Shown here piece after piece: positions 43,867-54,505 of a stretch of DNA of 64,000 nucleotides; positions within the stretch are counted from its first letter, which is position 1, and each line of letters begins with the position of its first letter. The notes beneath the pieces are model-generated. The model was not told the DNA's origin and ran no database searches. It saw only the letters and a list, made by a program, of their open reading frames with translations. The DNA lies in contig JAZHRO010000026.1 in NCBI GenBank assembly GCA_037157565.1, positions 35,144,501 to 35,208,500 on the forward strand, written 5' to 3'. The DNA comes from Thalassia testudinum. Lineage: Eukaryota; Streptophyta; Magnoliopsida; Alismatales; Hydrocharitaceae. Both the position numbers and the translations under genes were made by a program.

Positions 43867-45807
43867 TGAAATGACCCTCTCTAGGGGCCATTTAGGTTTT
43901 TCCTAAACTTTGGGGGGGGCTTAATACAATTTTAAACCCCCTGAATCTTGTGCTAAGACTTCGTGTGGGGGACCTAACCTATAATTTCCCCACCTAAAAC
44001 CCTACGTAGCCTCATTTTCCCCCTCCCTCCCCACTCAACTCCTTGGGCGACGTGCCCTAACCCAACCTTTCCCCCCTTCATTCCAGCTCCATCGTGAGTG
44101 AGGGAGAGGGAGAGAACTAGTGAGGTGAGGAGGGTCGGCGGCATGCAGGCGTAGGTGCGGGGTGGAGGCCATAGGCTGCACAGTGGCAACGCGCGGATAA
44201 GCGACGTGCAGGTGTGCTGCTACACGAGGGTGAAACTGCGGCACCTCGCCGTGGAGTCGGTGGAGTAGGGCAGAGCTTTGGTCTGGTGGACTTCGTGGGC
44301 ATTGCATGATGCTGGGGTCTTGCGTCACGAGGGTGAGGTCGCACTGTATCTTGCCCTGTGTGGGAAAGGAGCAGGTCAGCTGCTCGAGAATGGAGAGGAT
44401 ACCCATTTCAGATGCCTGGGTGGGGTAACAGACGTCTGGAGTGGGTCTTGGATGACCGGGCCATTCAATGGACATCTAAAGAGAAGAACTAGGGCGTTGC
44501 GCTGTTTAAGATGTCTAGTTAGTGTCCTAGACGTCTCATTTGAGCATCAGGCACTCCCTGAGACCAGTGGGTGGTTGGTTCAACCTGCTTGAACCAACCT
44601 AGCCTGGTTCAAGTGAATCGGGGAGGGCTTCTAGGTCAGTTCAAGGCCCAATCGAGGTTGGAATTGCGCAACCAAATTGTCTATTTTCCATGGTTGGAAT
44701 CTAAATATGAGTGGAGATGCATGTTACCTTGTAGGTATGTGAACTAGATTTAAAGGAATTATAAATAAATCTCATGGAGAAGTAGAAGAATGAATTATTT
44801 GCTATGGTACAAACTTGGATAATGATGGAATGGCTTATCTACAGTGTGGTATGACTATTGCTTAGAGTTTAGTTTAGAGGCGAGCTGGCCCTCGTGTACA
44901 TATGTACCGAGGAGAGCTATTCACCCCACATGTAGGGAGAGAGCTAGCCTATCCTCGGGTTGGGAACTAGGGTGGGAATAGCCTCCCTACACCAACTCCT
45001 GTTAGGCTCACGGAGACATTTGGGATAGTCGGGCAAGGGTATGCAGACTGGTGAGGGGTGCGACCCTTGTTCTGTTATGTGTGGTACTACTTAGTGCGTA
45101 CCCATTAGCGGAAAGGACTGACCATGTGCCAGTGCAGGATAGCTTCTCGTGCATTTATCGCGCATGCCGTAGTCACCGTTACATTGCGACCATGACCTTG
45201 AGGTGGTAGACCGGGTGTGGGACAAATGTGGGGGTGTTCTCTCAGCCAGGAGAGTACCACGTGCACGTCCTGCATCGTGGGAAAAACTGCAACAAGATCG
45301 TTCCGTTAGGGAACATGTGAACCAAGAGATAACAAGACCCTTTACTGGAATTTTTAAAACACAAAACAGCTAGTACCTAGAAATGGAAACAAAATATGAA
45401 TTGTGTGAAACATTTACAATTACTTGAAATTATTATTATTTTTAGATTCAAATGCATTATTTATTTTGCACTTTCCACTCTACTCAGATTTTGCTGACTA
45501 CTACTACTTATGTTCAGGTCAGGGAAGTGAGCAGTCAGTGGTGTAGTTGGACTTTTTCTACTACTATCGTGAGTACTTTGGTTTAGAACCTCTAGTTCTA
45601 TTTCCATTATTCATATATGGTTGTGATGGCTAAGTTGAGGATCTTTTTTTTCCTCGTGGTCCTGCTTACAGTTTTAATTATCGTATTCCTGCTATTTAAT
45701 TGAAGATTAGCTATGTTACATGTGTGGATTGCATCCCTTTTGATGTGATTTCTCATTGGACGACTGGGTCTTAGGTTAGTCAAGGTGCTCCGACCCCAGG
45801 ATCCACG

Positions 45808-45812
45808 TGGAG
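45808..45812. repeat. E7 target-site duplication, left (TGGAG)
   Basis: Identical to 50338-50342. Confidence 0.9.
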
Positions 45813-46262
45813 TGACGTAACATGTTTACATTACATAAAATGTCTATTTATGCATGCTCTTAAGCATAGAATTGCATTACATACTATAAATATTGCATAG
45901 CATGCATCATCTTGAATTTCGATTAGTTCGAATAAAATGGAGGTTAACTATCTCCTTTTATGTTCAGGGATAGGGCAGATTTTTATCGGGACCTCGGATC
46001 GAAGATCCAACCGTACAGATTTGATCAGGGCCACTATTGGAGTTCAATGACTCCAAAATCGCCCTAATCAGAAATCTGTGGCATCAGATAGAGATCGGGG
46101 AACCTAGAAGATGAAGGGCCAAGATGGTGTGAATCCACACTTCAGACGACAAATTTGATCGCACGGATGGATTTGGATCGACGATTGCAGCCTAACGATG
46201 CGAAAATCGACTCAATCAAACACCCGTGGCACCATCTACATCATCCAGAAGATGGATGGCCA

Positions 46263-46286
46263 AGATGGCTCCACGTGGCACCATCT
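46263..46286. promoter_or_regulatory. CACGTG-centred near-palindrome in E7
   Basis: AGATGGCTCCAC/GTGGCACCATCT, two positions short of a perfect 24-bp palindrome. Homologous to 40469-40492. Confidence 0.6.
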
Positions 46287-46490
46287 CGGTCGCCCAACCG
46301 GCCGTCCTCAACTTCTGAAGCTACTAGCGCCCACACATCTTCGCCGTTGGATCAAGATCCAACGGCTGAGAGTGCATCCCAACCGGTGCTCCCATTCTCT
46401 GAAGCATAACTGAAGAGCTGCATCGACCGTTGGATCTCAATCCAATGGTCCTGATCGCGCACTCACAAGTCACCCTGCCCGCCCATCCAT

Positions 46491-46557
46491 GCCTGTAGTG
46501 CAGTGGATAGAGCGCTTGCTCGCGATCGGGCACGCATTCGAGCTACAAGGAGCAGGC
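46491..46557 (+). other. tRNA-like cassette in E7
   Basis: GCCTGTAGTGCAGTGGATAG (A-box/D-arm-like), a CTCGCGA anticodon-loop-like block and CGCATTCGAGC (T-loop-like), closed by GCCTG/CAGGC ends. It resembles a tRNA-Ala type D arm. Same sense as the LTR. Confidence 0.55.
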
Positions 46558-46898
46558 GTTGAGGCGTGGATGTGCGGGCGCGATTGACCGCCCGATGGTG
46601 ATCCAGCGGCCACAAGCGCTCAATCCAGATCACGCGGCAATGCACGCCTACGCGTAACGTGAAATCGCACGGGCTAGGCGTGCGTTGAGGCGCTGCGGTT
46701 ATCAAATCTTAGCCATTCTATCTCACGATTGAATGGTCGAGATTTGATGAACGTGGGCGACACAGGAGGTGAGCGGGCGGCAGGCGCAGCACACGTCGCC
46801 CACGACCTAGGCTTTAGTGACGCTTAATTTCGTCACTAAAGACCCCTTATTTAATATTTTGAAATTGTAAAGACCAAATTGCCCTCACTCCTTGCAAT

Positions 46899-46906
46899 TA
46901 TAAAAG
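46899..46906 (+). promoter_or_regulatory. TATA box, E7
   Basis: GCAATTATAAAAGGAGACCC, equivalent to 59566-59573 in E6. Confidence 0.7.
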
Positions 46907-47112
46907 GAGACCCCTCCATACGAAATGGGCATCCCTTCTTTCTCTTCTCTCCCTCTTTAAAGCTCAAGAGAAGCTTGTCCTACATCCAGGATGCTTCTCA
47001 AGAGATAAAGTCAAATTTTCGTCCCCATTTCGGAAGTGGATCCCGCGATGACGACGACGTACTGCCCCGTTCCCATTCTTCCTGCTTCGTCCTCCTTCAT
47101 CCTGCTCTGTTC

Positions 47113-47117
47113 CCCAT
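47113..47117. repeat. E8 target-site duplication, left (CCCAT)
   Basis: Identical to 49876-49880. The uninterrupted E6 LTR reads across this point (CCGTTCCCCGTCTTCCAGG, near 59778). Confidence 0.95.
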
Positions 47118-49199
47118 TGATGACAACCTCATCATAAACCCTAACTAGCACATTTTAACCTAATAAAGTGAACAAAAGCTCCTACATAACCTAAGGGAAG
47201 GCCTAATTCAGGGAATTGTTAATATGAGAATAGAACATGACACTAGGGGTAAAACTGTAATTTTACCATTGCAGTGCACCAACAGGATTTCTAAGGGTCT
47301 AGACATAGGTCAAGTGGACTTAATAAGAGAAAAAGTGGGATGGTTTGGTCAGAAAAGGGTTATGACGAAATCTAGGAATTAAATGACAGTATGTAACCCT
47401 AAAATAAACCCACTTTAATTCATTGAGTTCTAGGCAAGATAAAAATCAACTAAACCCTCTAAAATTTATATAAAAATCTCCCCTAGGGTTTAGGACCTTC
47501 AATTTAGCCATTGGAACCTGTTTTGACCTAGATTGAGGTCCATACCCAATTTTTGACCTAGTTTAGGTTTTTGTGCAAAATATCTAGTCAAACGTGGTCA
47601 AACCTAAAATTCAACTTCACCATTGGATTCCTTAGGTTCAAATTAGGTTTATGTAAAAATTTGGACCTAAGTGAAGGTCGTCTTGACCCACTTTGCAATT
47701 TGGTCCTCAAAATTACTTTCTAACCCTCAACTTTTTGAAAACCTTACGTTTACCCCCTCAACTTCCTCGTCATTTTCTTCACTTTGGTCCCTATACCACC
47801 TGCAGCAGAAGGCCATACCTCCGACGACTTTGCACGGAGGATGGCACCTGATCTGCATGGGGAGCCAGCCCCAGATTTGAAAGGGGAGCTCCCTGCGGAG
47901 CCCCCTACCACATGGGCTGCTCCCCATGCCCTGAAGCCCGCTATACCTCTTGTGCGAATGTGCGTGAAGTATGGGTCTCCGATCTGCCATACCTCCAGCG
48001 TGACCTTCCCGCCGCTTTGGCGCGCCTTCCGGCCAGCCATTGCCTATTTAAGGAGCGGCACACCACGCCGCATCTTTCAAGCTTAATTTGGCCTGAGATC
48101 CCCCTCCAATTCATCTCCTCCCAACTCCAGCCATCCGCCCAGAGCTTCCGGTGACTCTTGCTCTCCTCTCTCGTCACTCTGCCACAGTACCAGTGGTAGA
48201 GCGACCTCCGCCATCCTCCATCGCGCCGCGCTAAAGCAGCGGGCACCCTCCAACCCCTCTTTCTTGTCGCCATCTTCTTCCCCTTGGCACCTTTGTCTTT
48301 GACGATGGCAGGCATCGGCCGCTCGCCCTCCACCTCCCCAGTTCACTCCTAACCTACCAGATAAGTTTCCCTTACTTCCCTTTTTATTTCCCCTCTGTCA
48401 ATTTATTCTTTCGACCCCTCGACTCCACTGTCCACCATCACCATCTCCACCTCCAACCACCAACTCCGATGAGGCCATTTCACCACCACAGACCGCTCCA
48501 CCCCTCGTCGATCGGTCCCTGAGCTTCACCACCTCCCACTGATCACCTCTCGCCCTTCCACTCACCAAGCCACCCATTGAAACCTCCCTCCGAACAAACC
48601 CACTTGCACACACACAGTGTGCCCTAGGAACACTCCCACAGGCGTCCTCACGCCACGCTGACCCTCGGGCCACCTTCGCCACACCTTGGCGAAGCTCCCT
48701 AAGGCATCTGACAGGGCCGTAAGGCCGTGATCGTGATTTCAGGGTTGCAACCACCCCCGACATTGACGTCGAGCTTGGAGCAAGCTTGCGTGCAGCTCCA
48801 GGCCTCCCCAACCCCATGTCGCGAGCTCAGGCTGCGCGGACTACCCTTGCGCACTCAACCAGGTCTTCAATTGGTGTCGGGGGCCGAAGCTGCAGCTGCA
48901 TTTGGACGTGACTCTTGCTACTAGGCACGCGATAGAAAGGTGGGAAGTTTAGTCCCACCTCAGGCATTTTCGAGCGAGCACAGGTACATAAATTGATTTT
49001 GTGTTCTCTTCTCGTTGCCTCCAATACACAGGGGTGAGGTCCCTCACCCCCCCATGCCTCATCCATGATACTCCTCCGCGGATCTGGCTAACCTGACCCG
49101 GTACCTGTGCACACCTCGCCCACCACCGCATGCCGGTGGGCTTGGTCCCGGGTGCGTATACTCGACCCGATAACCTAGTTGGCTCTGGGAGAGCTATGA

Positions 49200-49720
49200 C
49201 CCGAAGAGAGAAATAGAGAGAGAGAGAGAAACGTGGGGAGGGTAGGGGTAGGTTTTGCATAATCGTGCTTGTGCAAGGAAGAAGGAGGAAGTAGAAGTAG
49301 CTGCGAGGAGAGGAAGAGAAGAAGAAGAGGCACAACACAGAAGGCAGAAGGAGGTAAAGAAGAAGGAGGAAGAAGTAGAAGAAGAGGCAGAGGCTGAGGA
49401 CTTAGCCACAGGAGAAGGAGATGAAGAAGAAGAAGGCAGAGGAAGGAGCAGCACCAGCAGCCAAAGAGGAAGAAAAGAAAAGAGAAAGAGGGAGCTGCCA
49501 CAAAGAGGAAGGCCAAGCAGGGAAGAAAGGAAGAGAAGAAGAAGCCAAGGAGAAGAAGCAGCAGTAGCAGCAGCCAAAGAGAAGAAAGGAAGAAGAAGGA
49601 GACGTGCACTGTAGCAAACGCTACTTAAGGCGTCTGATTCCTCGAATCAGACGTCTGAAGACAGAGAAAATAAAAGAGAAAGAGCAAAGAAGGAGAGAAA
49701 AGAAGAAAAAGAGAAAGCTT
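49200..49720. repeat. Purine-rich low-complexity tract (GA/GAA)
   Basis: Starts with (GA)n at 49205-49232 and continues as about 450 bp of AG/AAG/GAG-rich sequence. The long Leu/Ser- or Glu/Lys-rich frames across it are artefacts of composition. Confidence 0.85.
49631..49660. promoter_or_regulatory. AGACGTCT-type palindrome in E8
   Basis: CGTCTGATTC-CTC-GAATCAGACG is a 10-bp-arm hairpin continuing into AGACGTCTGA. It shares its core and the GATTC/GAATC flank with the E1/E2 LTR motifs. Confidence 0.6.
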
Positions 49721-49875
49721 AATTCTACTTTTATTCTCTACAATTCTTTTTGTAAAACATTTCAGTATTGTGAATTATTATCTTTTTGCTTCTAAAATCA
49801 AGTTTGGTCCCTGAGTTCGACCTCGGAATTTTTTAATCTCGAGTAATAAAACAAAATCAAATTGATCACTAATCA

Positions 49876-49880
49876 CCCAT
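49876..49880. repeat. E8 target-site duplication, right (CCCAT)
   Basis: Identical to 47113-47117; E7 sequence resumes here as CTTCCAAGTGTCG. Confidence 0.95.
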
Positions 49881-50337
49881 CTTCCAAGTGTCGTCTCGTC
49901 CGGCTCGTCCTCCAAGCGACCGTCGAGGAGGATATTTCTCTCTCCATTCTTTTTAATGCTTTCTAGAGTAGATTTACTGCTTTCTAGTGTAATCATTTTC
50001 TGCTTTCTAGTTGTAATGAGTAGTGTAACGAACAATCTCCTTGATATTGAATTCCATGTTCATTCTACATCTCTTTTTGGTTTTTGTTTGTAATATTCTA
50101 TCTCTCTCTCTCTTTTATTTATTGTAAATAAATAGATAGTTTCTAATCAATTATTCTACTTCGTGATAAATAAAACAAACACATATTTTGAATCAAACGT
50201 CTGCCTCCCTGAGTTCGATCCGGGATTTCTATTCCGGTATAAATTTTATTTGTTGAACACGAGTTTTTCACTTTCAAACTATGACGATAGGTTTTCAAAA
50301 ACCAAATACGATAGCGTAGTAACTCGTAGCTTCAACA

Positions 50338-50342
50338 TGGAG
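50338..50342. repeat. E7 target-site duplication, right (TGGAG)
   Basis: Identical to 45808-45812; E9 resumes with TCGAGTTCGGGTCGTAACA. Confidence 0.9.
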
Positions 50343-50361
50343 TCGAGTTCGGGTCGTAACA

Positions 50362-53300
50362 TTCAACCTCAAATCATTGTCACTGATTATCCTTGGTTAA
50401 ACTATCCAAAATAACACTTAAATTAAGTGCATGCTCATCCAAAAAATCAAAACTAAATTCAACACCTTGGACTCATTGCATGACACCTAATTAAGCAATT
50501 AAAAACTTCAAAAACTTCAATTGAATTTGATAAAAACCAAATGATATCCAAATCATACGATTGAGCATTGAAAGCAATCTGAAAGGAATTGAGCAATTTG
50601 AGACAATAAAACCAGATCGGGGGGTCTTTGTGGACTTATGGAGTGAATAAGAGACCCCCCCAAGTGGATTTCAGGTGCAAATTCAGATCTAGAAGACAAG
50701 GCTTCAGATTTGAATTTGACCTTGATGGATGGGTGGAAGATGGATAAAATTCGAGGAAAAATCAGAAATGAATTGCGATTCGTAGGGAAAACTGTTTGAG
50801 TCGAAATGGAGGTGGAAAAACATCTCTCTGATTTGAATTTATCAAAGAGGGCAGAGTGGATCCAAGCTAATCTACTCCTACTCTACACTAAATCATTAAG
50901 CTAGTGAATTCTAATATCTAATCTACTCCTAAATTACTCTAGCTAATACTACAATTAATCTAGAAAATAGGAAAACTACACTAGGAAAGCAATAAATCTA
51001 GCTAACAAACGAAGGTGGTGTCCAAGGTCCATCGACTGGAGGTCGATGGCGATGAAATGGAAGAGACCCTCAGTTGACGAAGGAGATGTCCAAGAGCCAA
51101 TAGCCGGCGGCTAGAGGCGATTGAAGAAGGGAGAGGAACACACTCCATCACTGTGGGTGATGAATGGGGGTGGAAGGCTGAGGGGATGGAAGAAGGGAAC
51201 CACTCAAGGGGAGGGAGCTGGTTAAGTGTGCGTGAGACTTAGGGGAGGAGCTTAAGTAGGCAGAACATTGGATCAGAGCACCACAGTGGTGCGATTGGGC
51301 ACTTAGGGCATGGGCGGTGGAGATGAACTTGCAAGGGTGCGCAAGAGTCAAAATCAAATCGTGGCCGTTGGATGAGATCTGGGGGGCAAGGTGACTGCAT
51401 GCGTCGAAATGCACAAAGCTTCAATTATAGCTAGGCAATCAAATCAAGAGAGCAAAGGATGAACAATCACAATTGGCCTTGTTCTTGCAGCTACAATGCA
51501 AGTGCCCGTAACAGCTCTTTTGGTGGATTTACGCGAAGGCCCTTTAGGGCGAAGGGTTAGAAGTTTTGTGAAAAGGCCTATAAGTGGCCAAAAAGTCCTG
51601 TAGAGCCGTCCTCAGGTCTTGCAAACAAGGCCTTGGTGGATATCAAAGAGGTCCCTGGCGTATTTTTATGCATAAAATGAGGATGACTTAAGAACCTAAG
51701 TGAAAAACTATTAATGCAAGGTTCTAATGATGTCCAAATGTAACCAAGTTTTTATTGAAGCATAATTAAACATTAAAGAAGTTAATTTTACTTTTGATTT
51801 GAACTTTTGGACTCAAATATGTGTTCAATTTGCAATTGGATCATCATTTTACATTAATGAATAGAATATCCCATTTAATGACCTAATTTCACATTTTTAA
51901 CCCATATTTGATGTTTTAGGTCTTTTTCATTATTTCCCACATTAACCCATTTCATGTGTTAATTCAGTAGTGTTTAACCTAGTTTCCAGCTTAACTTGGG
52001 CATTTTAGCTATGATGAACCACACCTCATTAGCTTCAAAGCCAGATTTAGCTGTTGGGTTTTCAAAGGGCTACAGCTACACAAGTTGCTACATTTGTTGG
52101 TAGCAATAATAGCTGAATCAGTTGCTGAAAATGGTTGATCTTGGTTGTTGAATTGTGATAGTAGAAGAGTTGTAGGTCTGAACATATGGATTTAAGCTAG
52201 AATTTTAAAGGTTTAAAGTAGCTGATATGTTGTATAGTGTTAGAATTTAATGTACAAGCATTCATGTACTCAAATTGGAACTTATTTTGATTAGAATTGC
52301 TTGTAATCTTTATTTAAATCCTTTGTTAGCTATTTGTATTGTGGCTAACTGTTCATATGTAAATTTAAATGAGAATTGAATTGAAAATTAGGTGCAAAAG
52401 TTTGAACATCTCTTATGTGAAGTGCTGGACATGTTTGAGTGTTTGAGTTGTTTTTTTAGCACTTAGAGCTCATTTTAGGGCCTTAGGTTTACTTTTAAAA
52501 CATCCATTTAGGCCTAATGTGTGTTAGATTTGTACATAAATAAAAATAATAAAAAAAATCATAAAAAAATAAAATAAATCTATATTTAGTAAGATTAGAT
52601 AATTCCTTAAGTGTATGCTAAGTTTCAAAGTATTCTGAACCCTCAGCTTGGTAGAACATACCAGCCGACGGTTCAGCCTACTTTGGAATTCAATAAAAGA
52701 ATTCAAATCAAAAATCACAAAAAGAAACTATTCTTCTCTCATCTCACTTTTCTCTCTCTCATCCCCTACCTCTATTATACATAAAAATACCATAAAAATT
52801 ATAAAATACCAAAAAATACTCAAAAATACCATGTATAATGTATTTATACCTGTAAATATTATTGAATACTAAACTATATGTAGATATTGTAGTATATGTA
52901 AATAATGTGCATAAATAACTTAAAATTGTATTCTATATATTTTTTATTAAGTATTTAAAATGATTTACTATATATATAACTTTATTGTATAATTATATAT
53001 TAGTGTATATTAGAATAAGTGTATATAATCCTAAGTAATTTAAAATAACTATGTATATATCTATAACCATAATTGATACTGTACATATATATTTAACTAA
53101 TCATTATATTTTGTATGATACCTATACATTAGTTTATTTATGTATTTATTGTAATTAGTAAAGTTATTAAGTTAATTAGGTAGATTATTAATTTAAAATA
53201 AAATAAATTAGTAAATTAAGTCAATACTAAAGTAATCTATAATGTACATTTATATATATTAATTTCAAATATTTTCAACTTATTTATAACATATTTATAC

Positions 53301-53627
53301 TATATAATAGTATTTATACCTAAATTATGTGTATATCTATCTTAAACGTGTATTTAAAGGTATATAAATTAAAATAAAGACTTTAAAATAAATTAAAAAT
53401 GTTTAATAAATACTTTAATATATAAATTAATTATTTATAAAGTCAATTTCATGACTGATTTATTAATTTGTACATTAATTAAGAAATTAAACCTTAATTT
53501 AATGTGTATAATTCCCTAAATTTAACTAATTTCAATATATATTTAAATAACTTATTTTTGTAAATAAATTATACAATTGAGTAGCCCTATGTAAGGTCTT
53601 TACATCCATATAATTTAATTTGATGTT
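50362..53627 (-). repeat. Centre and right inverted arm
   Basis: 53627 down to about 52190 is the inverted partner of 41765-43160. 52025 down to about 51600 is the inverted partner of 2457-2926. The inner part (50362-51500) is single copy in this window. No transposase or polymerase motif is seen. Excluding E9, the whole unit from 41765 is about 5.4 kb. Confidence 0.65.
52627..52684 (-). other. tRNA-like stem-loop, right arm copy
   Basis: The minus strand runs AAAGTA...TACTTT, 58 nt. It has the same central hairpin as 42694-42751, and GGTTCAGAATAC where the other has GGTTCAAAATAC. Confidence 0.6.
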
Positions 53628-54505
53628 GACACAAATAATAAAAGGTTCAACTCGAGATATTCTCATGATGGGATAAATTGAATTAGAGAGAATGCATAAT
53701 GCTGAGTATATCCAATGTTTGATAAATCCACTACTTTGGGAAATGCACCAAGATGGAATTGAGAAATAGGAGAATATGATAAAGCTATTGAAACAGATCA
53801 TCAATCAAAAATACCCATATATCCACTCAGAAATTGATAAGACATCTTGGAGCAACATTGAGGATTAATGTGATTTCCCAGAGCCCGGATTAGAAAATCG
53901 AGGTTGTTGTGGACCCCTAACCCAAATGGAATCAGATTCAAACTTTGTGCAGAAAGACATAGCTGATCTTGATGTTGGTTGGGTGGATCCAATTGCAAGT
54001 GTTCCCAATTATTAACCAACCTTAGAGAGCCATGAAGCTGGTCCATCATGCCTTTATTCTCCAAACACTTGTGATAAAGTAGAGTCAGAACCTCTTGAGG
54101 ATGTAATTCATGCACCTTATCCTGTTAAGGTAATCCTTGAGAGTGATTCTGACATCCTAATAGAGCAATGTCCAGATTCTAGTAACCCAATTCTTAACTT
54201 TGACCTAGAATCTAGATTGGAGCCTATTTGGGATGATCATGAGGCCCAATGTGATGAGAATCAGATTTTAGATCTAAATTATGATTGTGGGCCCATATTT
54301 GATGGTTATACCTCTCTAGACCCCTCAAAAGAACGAATTGATTTCTTGCAAGTCGCATCAATTTACGATACAGACACAGAGGAGTTGAAAGAGTTGGGAT
54401 TTGATTGGGTTTACCCTAGGAGCCAAGAACCCGAGCCTATGCCTAAAAAGAACACCTCTTTGAGCTCAAAATTTGAGATTAGGCTAGTGATTAGCCCATA
54501 GTTGT
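53628..54505 (+). pseudogene. Unknown acidic ORF remnant
   Basis: I do not recognise the product. The open part 54217-54501 starts MEPIWDDHEAQCDENQ and has EELKELGFDWVYPRSQEPEP. Upstream in the same frame, after stops, are WGDPIAS-like and VKVILESDSDILIEQCPDSS. The sequence is strongly acidic, like the E5/E6 protein, but block-by-block homology is not clear. Position and strand suggest an Athila-like internal region older than E6. Confidence 0.45.

Larger units (their letters stand above)
47118..49875 (+). mobile_element. E8: 2.76-kb TG...CA insert, probable solo LTR
   Basis: TGATGACAACCTC...CACTAATCA flanked by perfect CCCAT copies. There is no internal repeat of its own ends, primer site or coding domain, so a solo LTR fits best. 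The near-terminal TGAGTTCGACCTCGGAATTTT resembles the U5 end of the E6/E7 LTRs. A CTATTTAAGGAGC TATA-like block is at 48044. ORFs inside come from GC-rich or purine-rich composition and resemble no protein I know. Confidence 0.75.
45813..50337 (+). mobile_element. E7: solo LTR of the E6 family, split by E8
   Basis: TGACGTAACATGTTTACATT...TTCAACA aligns with the E6 LTR 58540-60243 (TGATGTAAACATGTTTACATT...TTAACA). Without the E8 insert it is about 1.76 kb against 1.70 kb for E6. It is flanked by perfect TGGAG copies and no primer site follows, so it is a solo LTR left by recombination. Confidence 0.9.
43867..50361 (+). mobile_element. E9: solo LTR of a chromovirus relative, split by E7
   Basis: Starts TGAAATGACCC, like the E2 U3 start TGTTGAAATGACCC. 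Its end is rejoined across E7 as CCACG-TGGAG-TCGAGTTCGGGTCGTAACA, matching the E1 LTR end GATTCGAGAATCGGGTCGTAACA. Between are AGACGTCTGG motifs (44430), the blocks GCGAGCTGGCCCTCGTGTAC and TACCCATTAGCGGAAA, and GGACGACTGGGTCTTAGGTT, all inverted relative to E1/E2. No primer site or internal region follows, so it is a solo LTR of about 1.97 kb. Confidence 0.75.

Noticed and set aside
43974..44592. ORFs of 71-146 codons near the E9 start
   Set aside because: They are inside the solo LTR E9 and match the LTR GC-rich domain rather than a protein family.
44880..45330. First read as an rRNA- or gene-like GC-rich island
   Set aside because: It is the reverse complement of the E1/E2 LTR domain (3650-4100 type sequence) and belongs to E9.
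48945..48955. GTCCCACCTCA, similar to the plant snRNA upstream sequence element RTCCCACATCG
   Set aside because: Two mismatches, no snRNA-like transcript region and no TATA at the required spacing; most likely chance.
47671..49617. Several ORFs of 65-146 codons on both strands within E8, including Leu-, Ser- or Glu-rich ones
   Set aside because: They come from GC-rich or GA-rich low-complexity LTR sequence, overlap in all frames and show no motif or family resemblance.
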